Positions 17,170-25,353 of a stretch of 64,000 bases of DNA are shown here, one piece after another; position 1 is the stretch's first letter; every line of letters starts with the position of its first letter. Below the pieces are notes generated by a model. The model ran no database searches. It saw only the letters and a list, made by a program, of their open reading frames with translations, and was not told the DNA's origin. Made by a program: the position numbers and the translations under genes. The stretch lies in assembly GCA_052061695.1 (NCBI GenBank), contig JBPZEY010000009.1; one strand, 5' to 3'. The DNA comes from Alkalicoccus luteus (GTDB lineage Bacteria > Bacillota > Bacilli > Bacillales > Salisediminibacteriaceae).

Positions 17170-17301
17170 AGATTTGACAGGTGAAAACAGCATTTATTTG
17201 GTAATTCATCATACTTAGGTATTTTAATTTTGCTCTCTATTTGTAGTTCATAAGATGACAAACACGCTGTTTTCCCAACACTTTTTTAGGAGGAATTTAG
17301 A

Positions 17302-18228
17302 ATGGTCAAAGATCTTTACCCGTCCCGAATTAATGAAACATCCCAGATTGTCAGACGTCAGGATCCGGTGATTCACAATGAGAACGCCCGAACGGAAGGG
17401 CCGCTTTCTGCAGAGCAGGTCGATTTTTACGAGGAGAACGGCTACATTTTGCTGAAATCGTTTTTCCAGGGAGAAGAGCTAAAAAAATTAAAGCAGGAGC
17501 TTGACAGTACAATGGAGGATCACCAGCATAAAGAAGGTCCGGATATTATAAAAGAACCGAGCAGCAACGAAATCCGTTCCATCTTTGAGGTTCATAAAGA
17601 TAAAAGCTACTTTGAAAACTTGTCAAAAGATGAACGGCTCGTCTCTATTATGGAGCAAATTTTAGGCAGCCAGGTTTATATTAATCAATCCCGTATTAAT
17701 TTTAAGCCAGGATTTAAAGGAAAAGAGTTTTACTGGCACTCTGATTTTGAAACGTGGCATGTCGAGGACGGGATGCCTAGAATGCGTGCACTCAGCTGCT
17801 CGATTGTCCTGACAGATAATTACGAGTACAATGGACCGCTCATGCTCGTACCGGGTTCTCATAAATGGTATGTGCAGACTGCAGGCGAAACGCCGGATAA
17901 CAATTTTGAATCGTCCCTGCAGAAGCAGGAGGTCGGAGTTCCGGATGAAGACAGCATGCGCTGGCTAGTCGATCAGGCTGGCGGACGAATTGACCGTGCC
18001 ACTGGTCCAGCTGGTTCCGTACTCCTGTTTGAAAGCAACACGATGCACGGCTCAGCCGGCAATATTTCACCTTACCCGCGCAGCAACGTATTTTTTGTTT
18101 ACAATTCAATTGAGAACAAGCTGGAACAGCCGTTCAGCGGCAAGGAGCCGCGACCGGAATTCCTCGCTAACCGCGAGAACATCCAGCCGATCCAGCCGGT
18201 ATCAACTAAATCGACAGCACGTCAGTAA
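17302..18228 (+). CDS. ectD: ectoine 5-hydroxylase
   Basis: This 308-residue Fe(II)/2-oxoglutarate dioxygenase (PhyH superfamily) hydroxylates ectoine to 5-hydroxyectoine, a compatible solute protecting against salt and heat. The EctD signature FYWHSDFETWHVEDGMP holds iron ligands His146 and Asp148, and the third ligand is His249 in NTMHGSAGN. Arg259 in PYPRSN is placed to bind 2-oxoglutarate. AGGAGG lies 8 nt before ATG 17302. The gene is monocistronic with its own terminator. No ectABC genes are in the window, so ectoine must be made elsewhere or imported. The sigma-B-like promoter suggests stress induction. Confidence 0.96.
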   Translation: MVKDLYPSRINETSQIVRRQDPVIHNENARTEGPLSAEQVDFYEENGYILLKSFFQGEELKKLKQELDSTMEDHQHKEGPDIIKEPSSNEIRSIFEVHKDKSYFENLSKDERLVSIMEQILGSQVYINQSRINFKPGFKGKEFYWHSDFETWHVEDGMPRMRALSCSIVLTDNYEYNGPLMLVPGSHKWYVQTAGETPDNNFESSLQKQEVGVPDEDSMRWLVDQAGGRIDRATGPAGSVLLFESNTMHGSAGNISPYPRSNVFFVYNSIENKLEQPFSGKEPRPEFLANRENIQPIQPVSTKSTARQ

Positions 18229-18276
18229 ATTATTGATGTATCATCGGCACTCCAGAAAAAAATCAGCGCACGAACG

Positions 18277-18303
18277 AAGCAGCTCTTTTCAGGGCTGCTT
18301 TTA
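18277..18303 (+). terminator. intrinsic terminator of ectD
   Basis: AAGCAGCTC (18277-18285) pairs with GGGCTGCTT (18292-18300) with a 6-nt loop, followed by TTTT. Confidence 0.8.
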
Positions 18304-18306
18304 GAT

Positions 18307-18364
18307 TGTCGGCAAAGTTTCGGACGCATCGCATCTGCCTGTATTTGCGGGCACTCGCTTTTCG
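18307..18364. repeat. dispersed intergenic repeat, copy A
   Basis: It starts TGTCGGCAAAGT and contains GCATCTGCCTGTATTTGCGG followed by GCACTCGCTTTTCG. The core is nearly identical to copies at 33311 and 51480. The middle is shortened relative to those copies. Confidence 0.75.
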
Positions 18365-18394
18365 TATGTGGCTGAATCAGGTGAATAACGCTTT

Positions 18395-18424
18395 AAAAAA
18401 CCGCACACCCATTTGGATGTGCGG
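18395..18424 (-). terminator. intrinsic terminator of the SDR gene
   Basis: On the minus strand CCGCACATCC pairs with GGGTGTGCGG (one G-U pair and a short loop), followed by TTTTTT. It lies 10 nt beyond the SDR stop. Confidence 0.85.
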
Positions 18425-18433
18425 ACGTTTCCG

Positions 18434-19213
18434 TTATAAGAGGGAGGATCCTCCATCGATAAACATTTCTGTACCGGTTATATGCCTGGACGCGTCTGAT
18501 GCGAGAAAGGAGACGAGATCGGCTACCTGCTCCGGCTCACCAGGGCCTTCCAGGGGCTGGTCTCCTTCCGGATATTCGACCGGAATTTCGACTTTTTCCA
18601 GCTCTTTTTCCTTAGGATATGTTTTGCTGCCGATGTCCGTTTCAATGAATCCCGGACAGATGACGTTGACCCGGATATCGTAGTTCGTCAGTTCAAGTGC
18701 CGCCATCTTACCAAAAGCGAGCTGACCGGCTTTCGTGCTGCTGTAGGCAGACATCCCAAAGTTTGAGAATACACGCGTACCGTTAACTGAGCTCGTTAAA
18801 ATAATACTGCCGCCATTTTCTTTCATATGAGGAATGGCTGCTTTTACCGTATGAAATGTTCCGTTCAAATTAATTTCAATCGTTTTATTCCACTCGGATG
18901 ATTCGAGATCCTCAATCGGTGCAACCGTACCGTTCACGCCGGCGTTTGCAAATACGATATCCACGGAGCCAAATGTATCCGCTGCGCGCTGAAACGCATC
19001 CTTTACCTGCTGCTCGTCAGTTGTATCAACTTCTGCTGAAATGACATCGCCATCAAATTCTTTTTCGGCTTCCTGAAGGGCTTCTCCATCTACATCTACA
19101 AGGCAAATCTGGACACCCTGTTTTGCAAGCTGGAGCGCTGCCGCTTTCCCCATTCCGGATCCTCCGCCCGTTACAACAGCTGTTTTCCCTTTTAGCGACG
19201 TATATGTATCCAT
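18434..19213 (-). CDS. short-chain dehydrogenase/reductase
   Basis: This 259-residue classical SDR has NAD(P)-binding TGGGSGMG near residue 15 and the structural NAG in FANAGVNG. Catalytic Ser precedes YSSTK, whose Tyr and Lys form the active site, and CPGFIETD is typical of the FabG/glucose-1-dehydrogenase group. Asp in VDVDG at the end of beta-2 suggests preference for NAD. ATG 19213 is chosen because AGGAGTG lies 6 nt upstream; GTG 19222 overlaps that site. The substrate is unknown. It is divergent from a PadR regulator, which probably controls it through the shared 146-base region. Confidence 0.9.
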   Translation of the reverse strand: MDTYTSLKGKTAVVTGGGSGMGKAAALQLAKQGVQICLVDVDGEALQEAEKEFDGDVISAEVDTTDEQQVKDAFQRAADTFGSVDIVFANAGVNGTVAPIEDLESSEWNKTIEINLNGTFHTVKAAIPHMKENGGSIILTSSVNGTRVFSNFGMSAYSSTKAGQLAFGKMAALELTNYDIRVNVICPGFIETDIGSKTYPKEKELEKVEIPVEYPEGDQPLEGPGEPEQVADLVSFLASDASRHITGTEMFIDGGSSLL

Positions 19214-19315
19214 GTGACCCACTCCTTTTTCCTTATCTTGGAGGTTTCTTCCCCTATTAACGCTTAATCAAACCTTTCTCCTTTGCTATAGACAAGAAGT
19301 TGAAACCAGTGTATT

Positions 19316-19344
19316 ATATCAATTAGATACTATCAATTTGATAT
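19316..19344. promoter_or_regulatory. putative PadR operator
   Basis: ATATCAA (19316-19322) and TTGATAT (19338-19344) form an inverted repeat just upstream of the PadR start and downstream of TTGAAA. AT-rich dyads of this size are typical PadR sites. It could govern both the PadR pair and the divergent SDR. Confidence 0.5.
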
Positions 19345-19359
19345 ATAAGAAGGTGACGT

Positions 19360-19890
19360 ATGGCAAAACAAAACCGGACCCGTTTTGCGCTTCTCGGTCT
19401 CCTTGCATCGGAGAGCTTGACTGGTTATGAAATGAAAAAGAAGATCGACGGGAGTCTGAACCACTTTTGGAAGATCAGCTTCGGCCAAATTTATCCGACG
19501 CTGAATGTTCTGGTGGAGGCAGGTGAAGTCGAAGGAGAAGAAGAGAATGGCAGCACCCGCTACAAGTTGACTGAAGCCGGCAGGATGGCATTGACAGGCT
19601 GGCTGAGGCAAGTGCCGGATGAACTGCCGGTGCAAAAAAACGAGCTGCTGCTGAAGCTTTTTTTCAGCCGGCATGAAGACCACCGTGAAACAATAAAGAA
19701 GCTGGAAAAGCATGAACAGCTTCTGACCGCAAGACTGGAAGTCTATGAGCAGATTGAATTGTCTCTTATGGAAAGCTGCGGTTCGTCACCGGACTTGCCT
19801 TACTGGCTGCTTACTGTTCGTCATGGCATCGCCGTGACCGAGGCAGGACTCGACTGGTGCCGGCAGTCGATCACATTCATGAAGGAGTGA
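19360..19890 (+). CDS. PadR family transcriptional regulator
   Basis: The 176-residue protein has an N-terminal winged helix (LLGLLASESLTGYEMKKKI, IYPTLNVLVEAGEV, TRYKLTEAGR). A C-terminal helical dimerisation domain of the VirR/PadR subfamily-2 type spans about 90-176. AAGGTGACGT precedes ATG 19360. The next gene starts 5 nt after its stop, so the two form an operon. It is likely an autorepressor acting on the dyad upstream. Confidence 0.9.
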   Translation: MAKQNRTRFALLGLLASESLTGYEMKKKIDGSLNHFWKISFGQIYPTLNVLVEAGEVEGEEENGSTRYKLTEAGRMALTGWLRQVPDELPVQKNELLLKLFFSRHEDHRETIKKLEKHEQLLTARLEVYEQIELSLMESCGSSPDLPYWLLTVRHGIAVTEAGLDWCRQSITFMKE

Positions 19891-19895
19891 AAACA

Positions 19896-20378
19896 ATGAA
19901 GCAGATTTATGCGCCTCCTCACACTGTCCTACCGGATAAGCCGCTGACCGTATTTATTATTGGCATGCGCGTCAATAAGCCGCTCTCAGTTAAAAACTGG
20001 TTTCCTGTCTTTAAAGCGATGGGGCCGATGATTAAAGAGCTTTACGAAAACAAAGACAGCGGATTTTATTCGCTGGAAACGATGTTTGGCTGGAAATCCA
20101 TCCACCTTGTTCAATACTGGGAATCGGAAGAAAAGCTGTTCGCTTACGCACACGAAGATCGGCACCGTAAAGCATGGAAAACCTTTATGCAGCTGGCAAG
20201 ACGCTCTACCGCAGCAGGCATTTACCATGAAACGTATGCAGTTGAGTCATATGAAGCCATCTATGCAAACATGCCCAAATTCGGCCTTGCCAAAGCAGCC
20301 GGACACGTTCCTGTTACAGCTGAGACGCGCCAGGCTGCTGCCCGTATGCGCGCCAGCAGGGAACAAAAAGCGGAGTAA
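19896..20378 (+). CDS. DUF4188 domain protein
   Basis: The 160-residue product resembles DUF4188 proteins, which belong to the dimeric ferredoxin-like (ABM/monooxygenase-like) fold. It shows FIIGMRVNKPLSVKNWFPVF, then SLETMFGW and VQYWESEEKLFAYA, where WESEEKL recalls the central strand of ABM domains. The chemistry is unknown. ATG 19896 has AAGGAGTG upstream and follows the PadR gene by 5 nt. A role in handling the PadR inducer is a guess based on operon structure. Confidence 0.75.
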   Translation: MKQIYAPPHTVLPDKPLTVFIIGMRVNKPLSVKNWFPVFKAMGPMIKELYENKDSGFYSLETMFGWKSIHLVQYWESEEKLFAYAHEDRHRKAWKTFMQLARRSTAAGIYHETYAVESYEAIYANMPKFGLAKAAGHVPVTAETRQAAARMRASREQKAE

Positions 20379-20399
20379 AAGGCACTGCTATCACCAAAA

Positions 20400-20437
20400 A
20401 AAGAAGCGTAGGCTCAAGAACTGACCCACGCTTCTTT
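20400..20437. terminator. bidirectional terminator between convergent genes
   Basis: AAAGAAGCGT (20400-20409) pairs with ACGCTTCTTT (20428-20437). The A-tract on the left gives a T-tract for the minus-strand gene, and the right arm ends in TTT for the plus strand. Confidence 0.75.
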
Positions 20438-20451
20438 CCTGTATACAGCTT

Positions 20452-21195
20452 CTAAAGCACAGATGAAGTAAGATGCTCGTAGCTTTTTTTGATGCTTTTC
20501 ATCGCGCCGATGCGAGACTGGTCCTGTTCCACAATCAGCCACTGCACACCGGCTTTTTCAGCTTCGCGCACGCAGGCTTCGATATCAATTCCGCCTGTGC
20601 CGAGCTCAGCAAAATCTTCCGTTCCATCTGTCGTCATGTCTTTCAAATGAATAAGCTCTGTCGAGTCCGCATACTTTTTAATCCATTCAACCGGATTTTC
20701 TCCGGCTTTCACAAGCCAGTAAATATCAATTTCCGCTTGAATGCCAGGCGTATTCCATATTTTCTTGAGAGGAATCACCGTCTCAATCGGCTTGAGTTCG
20801 AAATCATGATGGTGGTAGCTCAAACTGATCCCTTCCTTGCTGCAGGCAGCTGCAATACGTCGCAGGTCGCCAATCACCGCTTCATAGGCTGTAATCGAGT
20901 CGCGGTCTTCTTCATCTAAATAAGGACAGACGAGCCTTGTGCAGCCGATCGCCTGATGAAATGCAATGGTATCGTCCAGGTTATCTCGCAGCTGATCTAT
21001 CGGAACATGGGAAGCTGCAGGCTTGAGACCGGTCTCCTCCAGCAGATCCTTTACCTCATCAGCAGTAAGTCCTCCAAATCCTGCAAATTCCACTCCTTCA
21101 TAGCCTACTTTGGCTACCTCGCGGAGTGTCCCTTTGAAATCCTGTTCGGCTTCTTCCCTGAGCGTGAAAAGCTGTACAGCAACTGGCAGTGTCAA
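20452..21195 (-). CDS. sugar phosphate isomerase/epimerase-like TIM barrel
   Basis: This 247-residue protein of the xylose-isomerase-like family (IolE/Hyi relatives) begins LPVAVQLFTLREEAE and continues with GYEGVEFAGFGG. Candidate metal ligands are in HHHDFEL, EIDIYWLVKAG, LIHLKDM and IVEQD (Glu-Asp-His-Glu pattern). TTG 21195 is chosen: AGGAGTG lies 6 nt upstream, while GTG 21204 overlaps that site. The substrate is unknown; it may act on a sugar or inositol derivative. It is divergent from an SMP-30 family lactonase, which suggests a small sugar-catabolic unit. Confidence 0.85.
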   Translation of the reverse strand: MTLPVAVQLFTLREEAEQDFKGTLREVAKVGYEGVEFAGFGGLTADEVKDLLEETGLKPAASHVPIDQLRDNLDDTIAFHQAIGCTRLVCPYLDEEDRDSITAYEAVIGDLRRIAAACSKEGISLSYHHHDFELKPIETVIPLKKIWNTPGIQAEIDIYWLVKAGENPVEWIKKYADSTELIHLKDMTTDGTEDFAELGTGGIDIEACVREAEKAGVQWLIVEQDQSRIGAMKSIKKSYEHLTSSVL

Positions 21196-21360
21196 TGCAT
21201 TCACTCCTTTGAAAGCGTTTCTCTTATTGTATCAGAGTTCGTTCCCATGCTTGATAAAACCGATTATTTTCTGGATTTTTACAAATCTTCGACAGCACAC
21301 CATTTGCCGATTGAGGTTTCTCTTTCAGCCCGGATGGTAATAGAGTGGTGAGGTGATAAC

Positions 21361-22239
21361 ATGTCAAAAGCAGAACTCCTGTATGATGCAAAAGCGCTGC
21401 TCGCTGAAGGTCCATTCTGGGACGAAGATAATCAACAGCTTATATGGGTGGATATTGAAGGGAAAAACGTTCATTTTCTTGATCCATTAGGTGAAAATGA
21501 AACACATTCATTCGATCAGCGGGTCGGCTGTGCTGTTCGCTCCATCAGCGGAGATATCTACGCCGGTCTTGACCATGGGTTCTACCGGTATGATCCGGAA
21601 TCAGGCGAGCTCCACAGCATCTATGATCCGGAAGAAGATAAACCAGGGAACCGTTTTAATGATGGAAAATGCGATCCGAAAGGCCGTTTTTTTGCAGGAA
21701 CGATGGTGTTGGAAGGGGAAGACGGGGACGCTGCCCTATACTGCCTGAACGGCGGCAGAACCGTCTCCACTGTGTTGACCGGTGCAACCGTATCAAATGG
21801 AATGGCGTGGGATGAACGCAAAGAAGTGTTTTATTATATCGATACGCCGACGCACGAAATCCGCCGCTATCCATACAACTTTGAAGATGGCACACTTGGC
21901 GAGCCGGATGTTGTGTATACTGCTCCTGACGACGGCGGACACCCCGACGGGATGACAATCGATGAAGAAGGTAAGCTCTGGGTCGCCTTTTTTGATGGCG
22001 GCTGCGTGCGGCGCATCTGTCCGGATGAGCAGCAGGTGCTGGAAACGGTCGAAGTCGCTGCTACGAACGTTACTTCCTGCTGCTTCGGCGGCAAAAATAT
22101 GGATGAACTGTTTATTACGACCGGACGCGAAGGCCGGACCGACGAAGAACTGGAACAGGAGCCTCATGCAGGTGGTATATTCAAATACCGTCCGGGTGTC
22201 TCCGGGGCTAAATCCTACCGCTATGATGATCAGGCATAA
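21361..22239 (+). CDS. SMP-30/gluconolactonase/LRE family protein
   Basis: The 292-residue six-bladed beta-propeller shows AEGPFWDEDNQQLIWVDIEG at the N-terminus, whose first Glu is a metal ligand. RFNDGKCDPKGRFFAGTM (metal-binding Asn), SNGMAWD and HPDGMTIDEEGKLWVAFFDGG (catalytic/metal Asp) follow. The family hydrolyses sugar lactones using Ca2+ or Zn2+. GAGGTGATAAC precedes ATG 21361. Together with the divergent isomerase it suggests aldose or aldonolactone metabolism; the exact sugar cannot be read from sequence. Confidence 0.9.
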   Translation: MSKAELLYDAKALLAEGPFWDEDNQQLIWVDIEGKNVHFLDPLGENETHSFDQRVGCAVRSISGDIYAGLDHGFYRYDPESGELHSIYDPEEDKPGNRFNDGKCDPKGRFFAGTMVLEGEDGDAALYCLNGGRTVSTVLTGATVSNGMAWDERKEVFYYIDTPTHEIRRYPYNFEDGTLGEPDVVYTAPDDGGHPDGMTIDEEGKLWVAFFDGGCVRRICPDEQQVLETVEVAATNVTSCCFGGKNMDELFITTGREGRTDEELEQEPHAGGIFKYRPGVSGAKSYRYDDQA

Positions 22240-23136
22240 TCAGGAATAGGCAGAGCGGAACAGCTGCTCGACCCAATCTCTTGACTGTGAATCAAGTTTA
22301 CTGATGTACTCCTGTCCGCGGGCCGAGGATTGGACATAATAATCGCTCTTGCTGGCCTGCAGCCAATTTTCTTCTTTCTGCAAGTACGTAGGTCGATAAG
22401 CCTCTTCATAGAACAAGGCCGGAAGCCTCCATATTCCCGGTCTGTTTTTGTGTAAAGACGATGACAGCTGCAGCTCTGGTTTTAATCGCGGAAAATACCC
22501 GCTTCCGGGAATCCCGCTGCCAGGAAATAATTCAGCAGCAGCTGCATAGAGGGTATTGTTCTTCTTTCGGAACGCTTCAGCGGTACCGTGAGGATGGAAG
22601 CGCCGAACCTCTTCAGGCACCTGCTCAGGCAAGGTCCACACGTCTCCAACCCGCAGCCACCCGTATAAGAAGTAGACTCCTTCTGTCCAGCCTGCTTCCG
22701 GATCGAGCTTGTGCAGCCGTGCCGGAAGCGGCTTAAACCGGCTGAAAAAAAGAAAAAGGCTCCCCTTCCCTGTTTCATGACCGTGCAGATGACCTGCTGC
22801 AGCACCTGACTGGCCGAAAACGCCAAAATCCGGACCAGCATCCAGCCATTCCGGTTTCCCGAGCACGGGATCATAGTGGGCCTTTCCTTCAGAAGCTGCT
22901 TTGGCACGGCTGCTGTATCGAAGAGCCGGATGCTGAATCAGCTCGTACATCGACGAAGCGTTAAGGCCGGGAAGCGCGTCTGACGAAAGCGTCAGGTCAC
23001 GATAGCGGAAAGCTTCCCGTTTTTCCGTTTCCGGGATCGGGAGTACCACATATTTCCCCGTTTCAGGATCATACGGGGAATAGCCATAGCCAGCTGATGA
23101 GTCAAATCCTTTCCGGCTGAAGATTAGGTTTTCCAT
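22240..23136 (-). CDS. Nmad3-type putative nucleotide modification protein
   Basis: The 298-residue product begins LIFSRKGFDSSAGYGYSP, the hallmark start of the Nmad3 (nucleotide modification associated domain 3) family. It continues with VVLPIPE, then AHYDPVLG and an H-L-H-G-H segment (GHLHGHETG) near residue 115. That family was predicted from phage and bacterial base-hypermodification contexts; its activity is unknown. ATG 23136 is used, with AAAGGTG upstream. No other DNA-modification gene lies next to it. The 3' end abuts the SMP-30 gene in convergent orientation. Confidence 0.75.
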   Translation of the reverse strand: MENLIFSRKGFDSSAGYGYSPYDPETGKYVVLPIPETEKREAFRYRDLTLSSDALPGLNASSMYELIQHPALRYSSRAKAASEGKAHYDPVLGKPEWLDAGPDFGVFGQSGAAAGHLHGHETGKGSLFLFFSRFKPLPARLHKLDPEAGWTEGVYFLYGWLRVGDVWTLPEQVPEEVRRFHPHGTAEAFRKKNNTLYAAAAELFPGSGIPGSGYFPRLKPELQLSSSLHKNRPGIWRLPALFYEEAYRPTYLQKEENWLQASKSDYYVQSSARGQEYISKLDSQSRDWVEQLFRSAYS

Positions 23137-23210
23137 TTTTCCCACACCTTTCTCATCTCGGTTTCATCGGCTTCGTTCAGGGAAAAGGAAACCAATGGAG
23201 GTGAAGCATT

Positions 23211-23993
23211 ATGCCCTATTTTACATCAAATTCATTAAAGCTTTATTACGAAGATACAGGCACCGGCCCTCCGCTGCTCCTGTTTCCACCGCCGGCCCTC
23301 GGAAGCTCGCCGTTTATTCCCCAGCAGGAAGCGCTGCCGACTGGCATCCGGCTCCTGACATTCCACCCGCGCGGCAACGGGTACAGCGAAACAGACGGCA
23401 AAGAAACAATAGCCTCGTGGGCTGATGATGCAGCAGCCCTTCTGGATCACCTGGGAATTGAACAGGCGGCGCTGTGCGGCTATTCCATGGGAGGGGCACC
23501 TGTGCAGGATTTTGCTATCCGCTATCCCGAACGTGCTGCTTGCCTTCTGCTGCTCTGCACGTTCCCTGAAGTCAATACGAAACTGCTCGAAAAGAAGATC
23601 GGGCTCGGTGAACTGCTTACCGAAAAGCAGTGGACAGGCATTCTCGGCCGTGCTCTCGGAACGACGCATTCCGCGCGCACCGATATCGAAAAAAACGTAT
23701 GGGGAACGGCGGAGCAGTCAGACTCTGAAGCGATCAGGCGTCTATACACGAGCGGGCGCCATTACTCAGCTTTACCGAAGCTATCCTCCGTTCGTGCACC
23801 TGTCTATTATATTTACGGACGCTGGGATCCAATTGCCCTTCCATATGTGAATCAATATAAGGCCGTTATCCCGCATGCTCGGTTTATTCGCATATCAGAG
23901 GGATTTCACCAGCTCCCGACACGCGCTTCAAGTCAGGTTAACAGCATCATCCGCTCGATTGTAAAGGAGGAGGACGCACCTCATGCCGACTAA
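23211..23993 (+). CDS. alpha/beta hydrolase
   Basis: The 260-residue alpha/beta-hydrolase fold protein has nucleophile elbow GYSMGG (Ser near residue 92). It has an acid in YIYGRWDP (about 206) and catalytic His in SEGFHQLP (about 233). The oxyanion region is FPPPALGSS. The substrate (ester, lactone or peroxyacid) cannot be inferred. GGAGGTGAAGC precedes ATG 23211. The stop overlaps the start of the DUF2071 gene by 11 bp, so they are co-transcribed. Confidence 0.88.
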   Translation: MPYFTSNSLKLYYEDTGTGPPLLLFPPPALGSSPFIPQQEALPTGIRLLTFHPRGNGYSETDGKETIASWADDAAALLDHLGIEQAALCGYSMGGAPVQDFAIRYPERAACLLLLCTFPEVNTKLLEKKIGLGELLTEKQWTGILGRALGTTHSARTDIEKNVWGTAEQSDSEAIRRLYTSGRHYSALPKLSSVRAPVYYIYGRWDPIALPYVNQYKAVIPHARFIRISEGFHQLPTRASSQVNSIIRSIVKEEDAPHAD

Positions 23994-24660
23994 ACCGACT
24001 GCGACGCAGACGTGGGAAAACATGCTGCTTTACCATTTGGAGGTAGACCCGAACAGATTGGCTGAAGCGCTGCCAGAACCGTTCCAGCCATCCCTTTTTG
24101 AAGGAAAAGCCTGGCTGACAACGGCCTGCTTTACGTGCCGAAGCAGCAGTGCTGTTTTTTTCGGCCGTTCGCTCTCACTGCCTGTATACGAAGAAGTGCA
24201 GGTACGCACCTACCTCGACTACGACGGCGATCCGGGTCTTTACATGTTTTCATCTGATGTGTCCCACCGCTCGGTCGTTAAAGGGGCGAGATTGACGCTG
24301 AAGCTTCCTTTTTACGAAGCATCAATCGAACGGCGCCGGGATACGGCCTACCACGTCATGAGTAAACGGCTGACAAGCGATGCACGCTTCCAGGCTGCAT
24401 TCCGGCCTGGAACGCAGCGGGATACAACGACTTTTGCCGACTGGGCAGGAAATCGTTCTTGTATGTGGAAGAAAACGAAGAACGGTGTTGAGAAAGCAGT
24501 TATTAATCCCGGCGGCTGGGATCTGTACGAAGCCGAAGCCGAGGTCTCTTCCTCCGGTATGTACCCGTTTCTTGCGGAGGATGCCTTTACCGGACGTTCG
24601 AGGGTCCAATTTTGCCCGGAGCGCGTGACCCACTTTTATCCGTTCCAGCGGACGCGCTGA
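23983..24660 (+). CDS. DUF2071 (YqjF-like) protein
   Basis: The 225-residue protein matches the YqjF/DUF2071 acetoacetate-decarboxylase-like family: an N-terminal VDPNRLAEALPEPFQPSLFE, then GKAWLTTACFT and EEVQVRTYLDYDG, which is the usual LNVRTYV position. Function is unknown in the family. AAGGAGGAGGACG precedes ATG 23983, within the end of the hydrolase gene. The C-terminus ends VTHFYPFQRTR. Confidence 0.8.
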   Translation: MPTKPTATQTWENMLLYHLEVDPNRLAEALPEPFQPSLFEGKAWLTTACFTCRSSSAVFFGRSLSLPVYEEVQVRTYLDYDGDPGLYMFSSDVSHRSVVKGARLTLKLPFYEASIERRRDTAYHVMSKRLTSDARFQAAFRPGTQRDTTTFADWAGNRSCMWKKTKNGVEKAVINPGGWDLYEAEAEVSSSGMYPFLAEDAFTGRSRVQFCPERVTHFYPFQRTR

Positions 24661-24696
24661 TATGATAGGCTTAGAGAAGAGACTGGAGGCGGTACG

Positions 24697-25353
24697 ATGA
24701 CAAATTGGGCGTTTGTATCTGACTTTGACGGCACGATTTCACAAAAGGATTTTTACTGGATTGTGATCGAGAAATACTTCCCCGAAGGAGAAGCACTTTA
24801 TCATAAATGGCAGAACGGCGAAATGAAGGACATAGACTTTTTGAACACCATATTTGCCTCTATCGGGCAGCCTGAGGAGACGATTAAACAGGATATCGCG
24901 GGCATCCCCCTCGACCCTCACGTCAAACCATTCATCGAACAAATCAAAAAAGCCGGCGGTGATTTTATTATCATCAGCGCCGGATGTGAGTATTATATTC
25001 ACGAACTGTTGGCACTTGCGGGTATTCACGATGTACCGGTCTATTCCAATCCCGGCCACGTTGAGAACGGCGGCCTTCATTTGACCCCTGATCCGGCAGA
25101 CCGCTTTTATCACGAGCGCTACGGCATCGATAAAAAAGCTGTGATGCAGGAGCTCGGCAGCCGGTACGATACGCTCTTTTTTGCAGGAGACAGTGAACCG
25201 GATTCTCATCCGGCATCTCTTGCGACGGTGACTTACGCAATGAAAAAGCTGCCGCCTATTCTTGATCGAATGGGAACGCCGTATGAGAAGGCAGATGATT
25301 TTTCGGATATAGCGTCAGACTTAAAAAAGCGAGGCGTACTTGACCGGTCATGA
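24697..25353 (+). CDS. HAD phosphatase, MtnX-like
   Basis: The 218-residue HAD-superfamily protein has the nucleophile motif SDFDGTI at residues 8-14, where the Asp pair is catalytic. It also has FIIISAGCEYYI (motif II) and FAGDSEPD (motif IV). The C1 cap and length fit the MtnX/SerB-like subfamily. MtnX dephosphorylates an intermediate of methionine salvage, but no mtn gene is adjacent, so that role is uncertain. GGAGGCGG precedes ATG 24697. The coding end overlaps that of the convergent DinB gene by 6 bp. Confidence 0.8.
   Translation: MTNWAFVSDFDGTISQKDFYWIVIEKYFPEGEALYHKWQNGEMKDIDFLNTIFASIGQPEETIKQDIAGIPLDPHVKPFIEQIKKAGGDFIIISAGCEYYIHELLALAGIHDVPVYSNPGHVENGGLHLTPDPADRFYHERYGIDKKAVMQELGSRYDTLFFAGDSEPDSHPASLATVTYAMKKLPPILDRMGTPYEKADDFSDIASDLKKRGVLDRS

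Larger units (their letters stand above)
16719..17301. other. long divergent intergenic region between sat and ectD
   Basis: This 583-base region is AT-rich next to sat (16740-16920), where the sat promoter should lie. On the minus strand TTGATT, 17 nt, TAATCT is a weak candidate. No SAM riboswitch (S-box) consensus was found, unlike the B. subtilis cysH operon. The AT-rich AACCGACTATATTAATGCG stretch (minus strand, about 16880-16900) could be a CymR-type site, but this is weak. A hairpin (16966-17005) and a sigma-B-like promoter (17145-17169) are listed separately. Confidence 0.5.
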
